Below are positions 17,457 through 29,335 of a DNA stretch of 64,000 bases, piece after piece. The notes beneath the pieces were generated by a model that was not told the origin of the DNA, did no database searches, and saw nothing but the letters and a program-made list of their open reading frames with translations. Position numbers and translations under genes: made by a program. Numbering within the stretch: position 1 is the stretch's first letter; each line of letters begins with the position of its first letter. The stretch spans positions 992,001 to 1,056,000 of the forward strand of contig CAWATZ010000002.1 in NCBI GenBank assembly GCA_963784995.1. The letters are read 5' to 3'. The DNA is from CAWATZ01 sp963784995 (lineage in GTDB: Bacteria > Planctomycetota > Planctomycetia > Gemmatales > Gemmataceae).

Positions 17457-17471
17457 GGTCAATTCTTGACC
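17457..17471. promoter_or_regulatory. Dyad GGTCAA-N3-TTGACC upstream of pseudopilin copy 2
   Basis: GGTCAATTCTTGACC keeps both half-sites of the copy 1 dyad with a changed centre. Copy 3 has a different palindrome instead (TCAGATTC-N5-GAATCTGA at 18864-18884). Confidence 0.5.
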
Positions 17472-17797
17472 GATTGGTCGAAAACCGAACTGCACTTGGG
17501 GGATTTTTTCGCCAGATGCCTCCTGCCTCTCGCCCGTTTCGCATCGCGTTTTCCTGAATGCTCCTCGGGAACTGGCGTGTCTCGTCCCGACAAGTCGAAC
17601 CGCAAGTCATTTCCTCGTCAAATCCTACGCTGGATTCCCGATGCTCACGCTCTCAGAAATTGTTCACTTTTTCATGACTAATCATTCATTGGGCATGAGA
17701 ATCGCATCTATTATCATACTTACCGGAACATTGATTCGCTTTTCACGGCACGGGGGAAACTATCAGCAGATAACCTCGCGTGACATTCGCGCTGTTC

Positions 17798-17831
17798 TTC
17801 CTGTCCTTCGCCGTAACCGGCGAAACGGGAA
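17798..17831 (+). promoter_or_regulatory. Leader hairpin of pseudopilin copy 2
   Basis: TTCCTGT-CC-TTCGCCG pairs with CGGCGAA-ACGGGAA (one G-U pair). Compared with copy 1, both sides of the inner stem changed but pairing is kept. It ends 42 nt before the GTG, the same as in copy 1. Confidence 0.65.
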
Positions 17832-17872
17832 TTTACTCCTATGTTCGTCTTTGTGGGAAAGGACCAGATCCA

Positions 17873-18577
17873 GTGAATCGCACCTTGTTCCGTCGAAACC
17901 GCGCCGGTTTCACCCTGATCGAACTTCTGGTGGTGATCGCTATCATTGCCATCCTGATCGGCCTGCTGCTGCCTGCCGTCCAGAAGGTTCGTGAAGCCGC
18001 CGCACGCAGCCAGTCCCAGAACAACCTCAAGCAGATTGGCCTGGCCATGCAGAACTACGCCTCGGCACTGTCCGGCCAGTTGCCGCTGACCACCAACCTT
18101 GCGACTTCTACCACGTTCTTCGTCGGTCTACTGCCGTACATGGAGAGCAACTACAAGACGTTCGTCGCTCCCCTCGACGTCAACAACAAGTTCCAGGCGG
18201 CGGCGGGGGTGGCGGTGCCGGTTACCTATTGCAGCTACAGCATTCCGGCCTGGTACAGTTTTGGCTACACGCAATGCACGTTCCCGGCCACCTGGAACGC
18301 CCGCGGGTCGTCGAACAGCATCGGTGCCGCCGAAGCGACCGCCGGGAGTGCGGGCAACCGCAGGGTCACCGGTCTCGTGTCGTGCTTGACGACCACGCTC
18401 AACACCGTGACCCTCACCAGCACCCCGGCCAACGGTGCTGCCAACATGTTTTCGGTTTCCGGGATTCAATGCGTGTTCATGGATGGTTCCGTTCACAACT
18501 GCCCGACTTCTTTGACTGCCAACCTCATCGCTGGGTTGAACCCAACCAGCCTGGTCGCAGTCCCGCTGGGGTTCTGA
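17873..18577 (+). CDS. Short DUF1559-type pseudopilin, tandem copy 2, 234 aa
   Basis: This has the same design as copy 1: GTG start, prepilin signal, hydrophobic stalk, PAVQKVREAAAR and a four-cysteine C-terminal half ending in VPLGF. The first 120 codons are almost identical in DNA to copies 1 and 3, whereas a short patch after NYASAL (SGQLPLTTNLATSTTFF) and the patch after EATA differ. Identity that high over signal and stalk, with variable patches between, suggests recent duplication or gene conversion. Downstream bases resemble the start of the copy 3 terminator but do not keep its stem. Confidence 0.9.
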   Translation: MNRTLFRRNRAGFTLIELLVVIAIIAILIGLLLPAVQKVREAAARSQSQNNLKQIGLAMQNYASALSGQLPLTTNLATSTTFFVGLLPYMESNYKTFVAPLDVNNKFQAAAGVAVPVTYCSYSIPAWYSFGYTQCTFPATWNARGSSNSIGAAEATAGSAGNRRVTGLVSCLTTTLNTVTLTSTPANGAANMFSVSGIQCVFMDGSVHNCPTSLTANLIAGLNPTSLVAVPLGF

Positions 18578-19218
18578 GAACAAGATCCCAGAGCTGCCGA
18601 GCCCAAAGGGCCGTGCCGGTACTGAGAATGGAGGGAGATCGAGGAAGAAACTGTGTTCTTTCGCCCCAATGCCCACGGCAATAGCGATTCGCCAGGTAGA
18701 TGATCCAGGATCTGGGAAAGAACCCCATCCTGGTCTTTCCCCGAAGTGGGAGAGAAAAAAGCAGGCTGTTGCCCCTCCCCAAAGTGGGGAGGGGGACCAG
18801 GGGGTGAGGTTCTTTCTCACCCTCGTACTTCAGATTCCCTTGCCAGCCTCGCCGGGCACCTCGGTCAGATTCAATCCGAATCTGATCGACGGGAGCCGCA
18901 TTTCTGCGCAATGAGGTTTTTTTTCTTTTTTTTCTTGACAGACACCTCCCAGGGGCCCTAGGATGGCCAAAAGACGGTATGGATTCATTTGTCGCGTTCA
19001 CAGTTGATTCTTGATGCCAACGGATTGCTCAACCTGCTCCATCACCACTGACCTCATCATTCATGATGGAACAGGGCAGAAACCGTCATCCCCCCACGGA
19101 CGTCCTGTTTCTGTACAGCCGTTCCGTGGTGCTTGTTTCGTGTTTCCTGGTTCCTTGTTTTGCTTCCCAAAACAGGACCGTTTCCTTTGTTGTTTTTTTT
19201 GTGAAAGGATCTGATCCA
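18578..19218. other. Region between pseudopilin copies 2 and 3
   Basis: No gene is supported. It contains an imperfect long inverted repeat (about 18715-18825; outer arms around GAAAGAACCCC and GGTTCTTTC) with a perfect CCCCTCCCC-N5-GGGGAGGGG hairpin in its centre (18772-18794). It also holds a TCAGATTC-N5-GAATCTGA palindrome (18864-18884) and a T-rich tract (about 18917-18936). Confidence 0.55.
19149..19179 (+). promoter_or_regulatory. Leader hairpin of pseudopilin copy 3
   Basis: GGTTCCTTGTTTTG pairs with CAAAACAGGACC, allowing one or two bulged T. It ends about 41 nt before the GTG start. The stem sequence is unlike copies 1 and 2 but the position is kept. A run of eight T (19193-19200) follows, so in this copy the hairpin could act as an attenuator. 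Confidence 0.6.
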
Positions 19219-19920
19219 GTGAACCGCACCTTGTTCCGTCGAAACCGCGCCGGTTTCACCCTGATCGAACTTCTGGTGGTGATCGCTATCATTGCCATCC
19301 TGATTGGCCTGCTGCTGCCTGCCGTCCAGAAGGTTCGTGAAGCCGCCGCACGCAGCCAGTCGCAGAACAACCTCAAGCAGATTGGCCTGGCCATGCAGAA
19401 CTACGCCTCGGCACTCAACGGTCAGGTGCCATCGACCTCCTCCGCCGCGGTTTCCAACACGTTCTTCGTCGGTCTACTGCCGTACATGGAGAGCAACTAC
19501 AAGACGTTCGTCGCTCCCCTCGACGTCAACAACAAGTTCCAGGCCGGCGGCGCGGCGGCGGTGCCGGTTACCTATTGCAGCTACAGCATTCCGAACTGGT
19601 TCAGTTTTGGCTTCACGCAATGTACGTTCCCGGCCACCTGGAACAACCGCGGGTCGTCGAATAGCGTCGGTGCCGCCGAGGCGACCGCCGGGGCTACCCC
19701 CCGCGTTGTCACCAATCTCGTGTCGTGCTTGACGACCACGCTCAACACTGTGACCCTCACCAGCACCCCGGCCAACGCGGCCGCCAACATGTTTTCGGTT
19801 TCCGGGATTCAATGCGTGTTCATGGATGGTTCCGTTCACAACTGCCCGACTTCTTTGACTGCCAACCTCATCGCTGGGTTTAACCCAACCAGCCTGGTCG
19901 CAGTCCCGCTGGGGTTCTGA
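19219..19920 (+). CDS. Short DUF1559-type pseudopilin, tandem copy 3, 233 aa
   Basis: This is the third copy, with GTG start, AAAGGA box, prepilin signal and the same fold markers. It differs from copies 1 and 2 in the patch after NYASAL (NGQVPSTSSAAVSNTFF) and in NWFSFGFTQ instead of AWY-FGYTQ. Its last 70 codons are nearly identical to copy 2, whereas copy 1 differs there, so copies 2 and 3 are the closest pair. It is followed by a strong hairpin that ends the cluster. Confidence 0.9.
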   Translation: MNRTLFRRNRAGFTLIELLVVIAIIAILIGLLLPAVQKVREAAARSQSQNNLKQIGLAMQNYASALNGQVPSTSSAAVSNTFFVGLLPYMESNYKTFVAPLDVNNKFQAGGAAAVPVTYCSYSIPNWFSFGFTQCTFPATWNNRGSSNSVGAAEATAGATPRVVTNLVSCLTTTLNTVTLTSTPANAAANMFSVSGIQCVFMDGSVHNCPTSLTANLIAGFNPTSLVAVPLGF

Positions 19921-19948
19921 GAACAAGATCCCAGAGCTGCCGAACTCA

Positions 19949-19983
19949 AAGGGCCGTGATGGTCCAGAACCATCACGGCCCTT
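19949..19983. terminator. Terminator hairpin after pseudopilin copy 3
   Basis: The stem is a perfect 15-bp pair (19949-19963 with 19969-19983, AAGGGCCGTGATGGT) around a 5-nt loop, and GGTGTTGTTTCTT follows. It lies between convergent genes (pseudopilin copy 3 and the DUF1501 gene) and may serve both strands. Confidence 0.75.
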
Positions 19984-20039
19984 GGTGTTGTTTCTTGTCG
20001 AAACTGCTCGGGGACGGAACAGGCTCCGTTCGCGTCCTC

Positions 20040-21449
20040 TCAGGCCAGGACCTCCTTGATCACCTCGCCATGCACGTCGGTCAGCCGCATGTCGCGGCCG
20101 CCGAAGCGGAACGTCAGCCGTTTGTGATCGACGCCCAGCAGGTGCAGCATGGTAGCGTGCAGATCGTGGATCTCCAGTTTGTTCTCGACCGCCTTGTAGC
20201 CCCACTCGTCGGTGGCGCCGTGGACGGTGCCGCCCTTGATGCCGCCGCCGGCCAGCCAGAGGGTGAAGCCGAACGGGTTGTGGTCCCGACCGTCGCTGCC
20301 CTGGGCGAACGGCGTCCGGCCAAACTCGCCGGCCCAGACCACCAGCGTTGACGACAGCAGGCCGCGCGCCTTCAGGTCCCGGAGCAGGGCCGCGATCGGC
20401 TGATCGACCGCCCGGGCGTTGTTCTCGTGTCCGGCGCGCAGGCCGCCGTGCTGGTCCCAGCGATCGGCGCCGACGTTGGGACAGGTCAATTCCACGAAGC
20501 GGGCCCCGCGCTCCACCAGCCGGCGGGCGATCAGGCATTCGGTCGCGAAGATGCGCGTCGGACCATACTTGCTGTCCAGCCCGTACAGCTTGCGGGTGGC
20601 CTCGGTTTCGCCCTTGACGTCCATCAGCTCGGGCACGGCGGTCTGCATGCGGTAGGCCGTCTCGTAATTGGCGATGGCCGATTCGATCTCGTCGCTGGGC
20701 CCGTGCCGTTCCTGGCCGAGCCGGTCGAGCCGCTTGAGCAGGTCGAGCTTGCCGCGCTGGAGCTGGTCGGTCGGCTCGCGGCGGTCGATGTTGGCCACGG
20801 GCGGATTGCTGGGACGGAAGACCGACCCCTGGAACGCGGCCGGGAGGAAGCCGCTGTTGAAATTGTCCAGGCCGCCCGGCGGGATCAGGCCGCCGTTGAG
20901 GACGATGAAGCCGGGCAGGTTTTTGTTCAGGCTGCCCAGGCCGTAGCTGGTCCAGGCCCCCATGCTGGGCCGGCCCTGCACGCCCGAGCCGGTGTGCAGG
21001 AAGTAGTTGGCGCTGGTGTGTTCGGGGAACTTCGAGGTCATCGAGCGCACCACCGCCAGCTCATCGACGAGCCCGGCCACGTGGGGGAACAGGTCGCTGA
21101 CCTCGATGCCGCTCTGGCCGTACTTCTTGAACTTCCACGGCGAGGCCATCACCTTGCCGACGTTGTTGAACTGGGTCGGCTCGACCTTGAAGATCGAGTG
21201 CGGGTCCTTGCCGTGGTGCTTCTCCAGCAGCGGCTTGCGGTCGAAGGTATCGACCTGCGACGGCCCGCCGTCCATGTAGAGGAAAATGACGTTGCGGGCT
21301 TTCGCGGGGTGGTGCCGGACCGGCGTGGTTGAGCCAGCGGCGTCCTCCGCGAGCAGCGCGGCGAGGGCGACGGCGCCGAAGCCGTTGCCGCAGCGCAGCA
21401 GCATCTCGCGGCGGGTCAGCGGAGCAGGGAGAAGGCGGGGGTGGTGCAT
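20040..21449 (-). CDS. DUF1501 family protein, 469 aa
   Basis: I chose the ATG at 21449 (MHHPRLLPAPLTRREMLLRC): the upstream part of the frame overlaps a mobile palindrome. The N-terminus has an RR-containing signal followed by GNGFGAVALAALLAE, like a Tat export signal. The body has the family's sulfatase-like landmarks: VIFLYMDGGPSQVDTFDRKP at the start, PEHTSANYFLHTGSGVQGRP in the middle, and WAGEFGRTPFAQGSDGRDHNP near the end. The aspartates and histidines of these motifs suggest an alkaline-phosphatase-type metal site. DUF1501 genes almost always sit next to a DUF1549/DUF1553 cytochrome, as here. The pair's substrate is unknown; breakdown of complex polymers has been proposed for the group. 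Confidence 0.92.
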   Translation of the reverse strand: MHHPRLLPAPLTRREMLLRCGNGFGAVALAALLAEDAAGSTTPVRHHPAKARNVIFLYMDGGPSQVDTFDRKPLLEKHHGKDPHSIFKVEPTQFNNVGKVMASPWKFKKYGQSGIEVSDLFPHVAGLVDELAVVRSMTSKFPEHTSANYFLHTGSGVQGRPSMGAWTSYGLGSLNKNLPGFIVLNGGLIPPGGLDNFNSGFLPAAFQGSVFRPSNPPVANIDRREPTDQLQRGKLDLLKRLDRLGQERHGPSDEIESAIANYETAYRMQTAVPELMDVKGETEATRKLYGLDSKYGPTRIFATECLIARRLVERGARFVELTCPNVGADRWDQHGGLRAGHENNARAVDQPIAALLRDLKARGLLSSTLVVWAGEFGRTPFAQGSDGRDHNPFGFTLWLAGGGIKGGTVHGATDEWGYKAVENKLEIHDLHATMLHLLGVDHKRLTFRFGGRDMRLTDVHGEVIKEVLA

Positions 21450-21488
21450 GGGGGGTGGTCTCAATCTCGCGGGAGACAGCTCCGCACT

Positions 21489-21615
21489 CGACCCCTGCCG
21501 GCTTGCCCGGCAGGTGAAGCAGGTCACTGGCTAGAAATGATAAGGAAAAGCGTTTTTCTGCCTTCCGTTCTAGCCAGGGACCTGCTTCACCTGCCGGGCA
21601 AGCCGGCAGGGGTCG
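21489..21615. repeat. Mobile palindromic element (GACCCCTGCCGG family), copy A
   Basis: Arms beginning CGACCCCTGCCGGCTTGCCC and continuing to about 21525 are matched in reverse order up to 21615 (CGGGCAAGCCGGCAGGGGTCG), with an inner part containing CTGGCTAG and CTAGCCAG. It sits between the PSCyt and DUF1501 genes of the presumed operon. A second copy of the family is at 44012-44263. It has no coding capacity. Confidence 0.85.
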
Positions 21616-21637
21616 GACACGTCGGCGTGTCTCCAAA

Positions 21638-25072
<3,435 letters not shown>

Positions 25073-25305
25073 CGGCAGTCGTTGCCTCCGGAGGGCGGGT
25101 GCAGCCGCGGCGGGATCACAACCACCAGTGTACCGGACTTGACGGGCCTTTGTCACTCATTTCTGGCGTTTTCTGGGAGCGCAGGCCGGTCACGACTTTT
25201 TCGCGCCGGGATGACCTGCGGCCCTTTCAATGGCGACTCCGTCCGGTTATGATCTTCCACATTCGGAGACTGTTGTCATTCTCTCTCACCCAGGAGGTCA
25301 CACCC

Positions 25306-27936
25306 ATGTCCGGAGATTCCTTCATGAGTCGTGTGCTGAACTCGTCCTTCGTCCTCGCTCTCGGCGCCCTGCTGGGCGTCGTGCTGGTCCTCGCCGCAGG
25401 CGCGTGCGTTTACTTGAGCGAAGACAATGCCATCCGAGCCGCCGCTGCCCTGGAACAGGCGGGCGGCGACGTGAAGACCATCAAGGCCGATGCCGTGGAC
25501 CCGGCCAACAACGGCAAGCTCGTCCACCTGGTCGGGAAGGCCACCTCGACCAGGAAGGTGAGCGACCCGGATCTCAACATCGCGGTTGATGCCCTCATTC
25601 TGAGCCGGGTGGGCGAGACGTATCAGTGGAAAGAGAACAAGAAGGAAAAGAAGGAGAAGAAGGAAACCAAGGTCACGTATGACTACGACAAGATCTGGTC
25701 CAAGGAGAAACCCGCGAACTCAAACTCCTTTTACGATAAAAAGAAAATCAACCCAGCCAAGAAGCCCTACGAGGACATCGCCAAAATCCCCAACCAGGCC
25801 GTCACGGTCGGTCCCTTCACGCTGACGAAGGGCCAAGTCGAGAAGCTGTCCCCGGACACGGACCTGCCGGTGACCCCGGAGATGCTGGCCATGCTTCCCG
25901 AAGAAGTCAAGGACCGAGCCAAGATCACCCCGGACGGCCAGCTGTTCGTGGGATTTGGCACCCCCGAAAACCCGCAGATCGGCGACGTCCGCATCCGCTA
26001 CAAGGTGTCCAGCTTCCAGCCCGTCAGCATCCTGGCCCAGCAGAATCAGGCGACCTTTGAGCCTTACGCTCCCGAGGGCCGGTCGCCGGTCGATCTGATC
26101 AAAACCGGGGAACATGAGGCGAAGAGCATGCTGGAATCGGCTCAGGCGGGCAATCAGATGCTCGTTTGGATCCTGCGGGTGCTCGGCATGATCTTCATGA
26201 CCCTGGGCGTCTATCTGGTGTTCCGCTGGCAGGTGAACCGCGCCTCCGGCCTGCCTCCGGAGGGAGTCCTCACCAACCTGGGCCTGTTCGTGCTGGCGAT
26301 CCTGATGGCCGTGCCGCTGGGAGCGATCGCGAGCGGCAGCCGGCTGGTTGCCGCCGATTCGACGCTCGGCGGCGGTCTGCTGGGCGGCGGCGTGGTGGTC
26401 CTGGGCCTGGTGCTGGGCGGCACGCGCTTGTTTGCCAAGGGGCTCTTCGGCGGCGGCAAAACCTGGTCGCCGGAGGAGCGCAAGGCCTTCGAGAAAACCG
26501 CACTCGACCCGGAGAACCCGGAGCCCCGCCTGGAACTGGCCAGGATGCTGGAGAAAAAGCATGATCCGATGGGCGAGTTCATCCGCCTCGAGAACGAGCT
26601 GGAGGCCCTTCCCGAAACCGATGAGCGCCACGAGGAGATGTCGGAACGCCGGAACACCCTGCTGAACACGCATGGCAAGGCCTGGTTCCAGCCGCTGCGC
26701 CGGCTCCGGCTGGAGCCGAAGGTGATGGAGTATTTCTACCCCGAAGGGTGGATGCACCACGGCGTCATTGACGAGATTGTGCTTGACCTGAACGGCATCC
26801 TGCCCGGCCGGGCCGAGCAGCTGTTCGCGGCGGCGCCGGGGCTGCGCATCCTGGAGTTCCACAAGGTGCGGGTGGAGCCGGGCGTCGGCGGCTGGAAGGA
26901 CACCACCTTCGACCCCGACGTCCCGGCCATCGTGAAGGTGCCGCAACTGAAGCAGATCGGCGTGCTGCGGATGTCCTCGATGCTGCTGACCCTGGTCGAT
27001 TGGGAGGCGCTCGTCTCGTCGCCCAACCTGGTGAACCTGACCGACCTGGATTTCGGCTACAACAAGATCGGACCACAAGGGGCCGACCTGCTGGCGAAAT
27101 CGACCACCCTGAAGAAGCTCCGCGTGCTGGAGCTGCGCGGCTGCGAGATCGAGGAGGCGGGGGCCATCGCCCTGGCCAAGTCCGCCAACCTGGCCCGGCT
27201 GGTCGGCCTCAACCTCGGGGCCAACATGATCGGCGCGGGGGGAGCGAAGGCACTGGCCGCCTCGCCGCACCTGAAGCTGCTGGAAACGCTGGCCCTGGAC
27301 GACAACCAACTGGGGGCGATTGGAGCGCAGGCCGTTGCCGGCTCGCCGGTGCTGAAGCGGTTGACCACGCTCGACCTCAGCCGCAACGACATCGGCCCGG
27401 AGGGGGCCGGGGCCCTGGCCAAGTCCGCGAACCTGGCCCGGCTGACGACGCTGAAACTCACCGACAACAAGCTCGGCGGGGCCGGCCTGCGCGTCCTGGC
27501 CAGCTCACCCCATCCGGGGCTGCTGAAAATCCTGGACCTGTCGTCTAACGAGATCGACGATGCCGGAGCGCAAGCCCTGGCGGCGTGGGAGGTGATCAAG
27601 CAGCTGGAGGAGCTGACGCTTTCGTACAACAAGATCGGGGACGCCGGGGCCACCGCCCTGGCCGGCTGGCCCGGACTGGCCGGAGTGAAAAAACTGACCC
27701 TGCGGGAGAACAAAATTGGCGGGGCGGGTGTCAAGGCACTGACGCTGTCGCAGCACCTCAAGGGGCTGAAGGAGCTGGACCTGTGCAACAACGACGTCGG
27801 CCTCGCCGGCGCCAAGGCCCTGGCCGCCTCGACGGTCCTGAAGAACCTGGAACGTCTCTGGATCCAGGATGCGAAGCTGACCTCGGAGGGGGAAAAGCTC
27901 TTGCAGAAGCGCTTCGGGGACGTGCTGCACACGTGA
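25306..27936 (+). CDS. TMEM43-like / TIGR02996-like / leucine-rich-repeat fusion protein, 876 aa
   Basis: I chose the ATG at 25306 with a CAGGAGG box. Residues 8-40 form a membrane segment. The next 250 residues (NGKLVHLVGKATSTRKVSDP, VDALILSRVGETYQWKENKK) resemble the TMEM43 domain, including a long lysine-rich insert. Three hydrophobic segments (about 290-390) follow. A short module reads DPENPEPRLELARMLEKKHD, then MGEFIRLENELEALP, like the TIGR02996 companion domain. The C-terminal 320 residues are about ten ribonuclease-inhibitor-type leucine-rich repeats (LTDLDFGYNKIGPQGADLLA and so on). The repeats face the cytoplasm if the topology is as drawn. It is probably a scaffold or envelope protein. 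I know of no characterised protein with this order. Confidence 0.85.
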   Translation: MSGDSFMSRVLNSSFVLALGALLGVVLVLAAGACVYLSEDNAIRAAAALEQAGGDVKTIKADAVDPANNGKLVHLVGKATSTRKVSDPDLNIAVDALILSRVGETYQWKENKKEKKEKKETKVTYDYDKIWSKEKPANSNSFYDKKKINPAKKPYEDIAKIPNQAVTVGPFTLTKGQVEKLSPDTDLPVTPEMLAMLPEEVKDRAKITPDGQLFVGFGTPENPQIGDVRIRYKVSSFQPVSILAQQNQATFEPYAPEGRSPVDLIKTGEHEAKSMLESAQAGNQMLVWILRVLGMIFMTLGVYLVFRWQVNRASGLPPEGVLTNLGLFVLAILMAVPLGAIASGSRLVAADSTLGGGLLGGGVVVLGLVLGGTRLFAKGLFGGGKTWSPEERKAFEKTALDPENPEPRLELARMLEKKHDPMGEFIRLENELEALPETDERHEEMSERRNTLLNTHGKAWFQPLRRLRLEPKVMEYFYPEGWMHHGVIDEIVLDLNGILPGRAEQLFAAAPGLRILEFHKVRVEPGVGGWKDTTFDPDVPAIVKVPQLKQIGVLRMSSMLLTLVDWEALVSSPNLVNLTDLDFGYNKIGPQGADLLAKSTTLKKLRVLELRGCEIEEAGAIALAKSANLARLVGLNLGANMIGAGGAKALAASPHLKLLETLALDDNQLGAIGAQAVAGSPVLKRLTTLDLSRNDIGPEGAGALAKSANLARLTTLKLTDNKLGGAGLRVLASSPHPGLLKILDLSSNEIDDAGAQALAAWEVIKQLEELTLSYNKIGDAGATALAGWPGLAGVKKLTLRENKIGGAGVKALTLSQHLKGLKELDLCNNDVGLAGAKALAASTVLKNLERLWIQDAKLTSEGEKLLQKRFGDVLHT

Positions 27937-27952
27937 GCCGCGTAGACCCTGA

Positions 27953-28051
27953 CCCAGGGCGATGCCCTGGGCTATCGTGTTGCGCCCCTTCGGGGCGAAA
28001 GCCAACAGCCCCGAAGGGGCGCAACACGATAGCCCAGGGCATCGCCCTGGG
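27953..28051. repeat. Perfect 44-bp inverted repeat, CCCAGGGCGATGCCCTGGGC family
   Basis: Bases 27953-27996 and 28008-28051 are exact reverse complements around an 11-nt loop. Each arm holds two smaller palindromes (CCCAGGGCGATGCCCTGGG and GCCCCTTCGGGGC). It starts 17 nt after the LRR gene's stop and would terminate transcription, but its length and nested form point to a dispersed repeat. Confidence 0.9.
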
Positions 28052-28110
28052 TGGCAGGGGTGTCGGCCTGTTCCTTCCTGAGCCGCAATAACCCGCCAGA
28101 GGGTCTGCTT

Positions 28111-29235
28111 GTGGCGCGTGTGGTCGCGTGTCCGTTCTGTCGCCGCCAGCTGCGGCTTCCCGGGGACCTGCTCGGCCAGCTGGTGCAGTGTCCGTCGTGT
28201 AAAAGCACCTTCACGGCTCCGAAGGAAGACCCCTTTCTGGGCCTGGTCGTGCCGCCCACTCGGGGACCGGGCCAGCCTCCCGTGCCGGCCGAGGTCGATC
28301 CCATCCCCGCCCCAGTTCCTCCCCAGCTTCGACCGCTCGGCAGTGGGGATGACCGCATCGCCGACACACCGGCCGCTCCGCCCGCGGGCCAGCAGGGCGA
28401 ACGAGCCGGATTCGACTTCCCGGACGAGGACTGGGACGAGGATCAGGAGCGCTCGCGTTACGGACCCGGGGCTGGCCGGGGGCTGGGGTTGCGTGGACTG
28501 TCGAGCGCGTACCGCCTCGAGCTGGGCCAGTGGTTCGCTTACGCCGGGGCCCACTATGGACCGGTCATCGGGCCGGCCGTGGGTTACCTGGTGCTGTCGT
28601 TCCTGATGGGCGTGGCTGCCAGTATGGTCCCGTGTGGGGGCATTTTGTTTCGCTTCTGCCTTGAGCCGGCCCTGCAAGCCGGTTTCACCGTGGTCTACCT
28701 GGCCCAGCTGAAGGGCCAGTCGTGGACGTTCGCGGACTTTTTCGCGGGCTTCAACTGGTACGGCGCCCTGATCGCCAACTTCGTTCTGACGCTGCTGATC
28801 TTCGTCGGCTGCCTGCTGCCGTTCGTGGTCCTGGTGGTGCTGGTCGCTCAGGCGCCGCCCCGGCTGAATCCCTGGCTGCTGCTGGTGTGCGGCAGCGTGC
28901 CCATTGTCTTGCTCACCACGTACGTCATGCTCCGGACGACCTGCTTCAGCGTGCTGCTGATCGTCGATCGCGATTGCAACGCTCTGGAGGCCATCAAGGG
29001 AAGCTGGCAACTGAGCGAGGGCCACGTGCTGGGTCTGCTGGGCGTCTGGGTCCTGCTGGGTTTGCTGGCTTTCGCCGGCCTGTTGCTTCTGGGCGTCGGC
29101 CTCCTGTTCACTCTGCCGCTGGCGGGCCTGGCCTACACCGCCGGGTATCTGCTCGTCGCCGGCAGCCGGCCGCCGCTGCGCACGGCTGACCGGCCGCGCC
29201 GGGAACCGGGCAGATTGGACCTGGAGGAGATCTGA
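28111..29235 (+). CDS. Zinc-ribbon multi-pass membrane protein, 374 aa
   Basis: I chose the GTG at 28111 (reads VARVVACPFCRRQLRLPGDL) with GAGGG upstream, because an earlier in-frame start lies within the palindrome. Residues 7-30 hold CPFC...CPSC, a zinc ribbon typical of planctomycete membrane proteins. An acidic and proline-rich linker of about 100 residues follows. About six hydrophobic segments complete the protein, in a glycerophosphoryl-diesterase-membrane-domain-like or DUF4013-like arrangement (two of the loops read DRDCNALEAIKGSWQLSEGH). The latter is a known pattern in integral membrane proteins of unknown role. The overall plan resembles the protein at 3870-4967. Confidence 0.75.
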   Translation: MARVVACPFCRRQLRLPGDLLGQLVQCPSCKSTFTAPKEDPFLGLVVPPTRGPGQPPVPAEVDPIPAPVPPQLRPLGSGDDRIADTPAAPPAGQQGERAGFDFPDEDWDEDQERSRYGPGAGRGLGLRGLSSAYRLELGQWFAYAGAHYGPVIGPAVGYLVLSFLMGVAASMVPCGGILFRFCLEPALQAGFTVVYLAQLKGQSWTFADFFAGFNWYGALIANFVLTLLIFVGCLLPFVVLVVLVAQAPPRLNPWLLLVCGSVPIVLLTTYVMLRTTCFSVLLIVDRDCNALEAIKGSWQLSEGHVLGLLGVWVLLGLLAFAGLLLLGVGLLFTLPLAGLAYTAGYLLVAGSRPPLRTADRPRREPGRLDLEEI

Positions 29236-29335
29236 ACGATACCGGGTCGATTCCGACTATAACAAGTGGTGCAACCGGGAGCGCGGTTTCCCCGGGACAG
29301 GTCAGCCGAACGGCCATTCTTCAGGAGACGAATCG

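Larger units (their letters stand above)
17164..17872. other. Region between pseudopilin copies 1 and 2
   Basis: No gene is supported. Bases 17165-17230 are closely repeated after copy 2 (18628-18690), showing that the duplication unit extended past the stop codon. The middle carries a long palindrome (17311-17410), and the right part carries the dyad and leader hairpin of copy 2. Confidence 0.6.

Noticed and set aside
19149..19179. Plain terminator for a gene before pseudopilin copy 3
   Set aside because: No gene ends just upstream, and hairpins at the same distance occur before the other two copies without a T-run.
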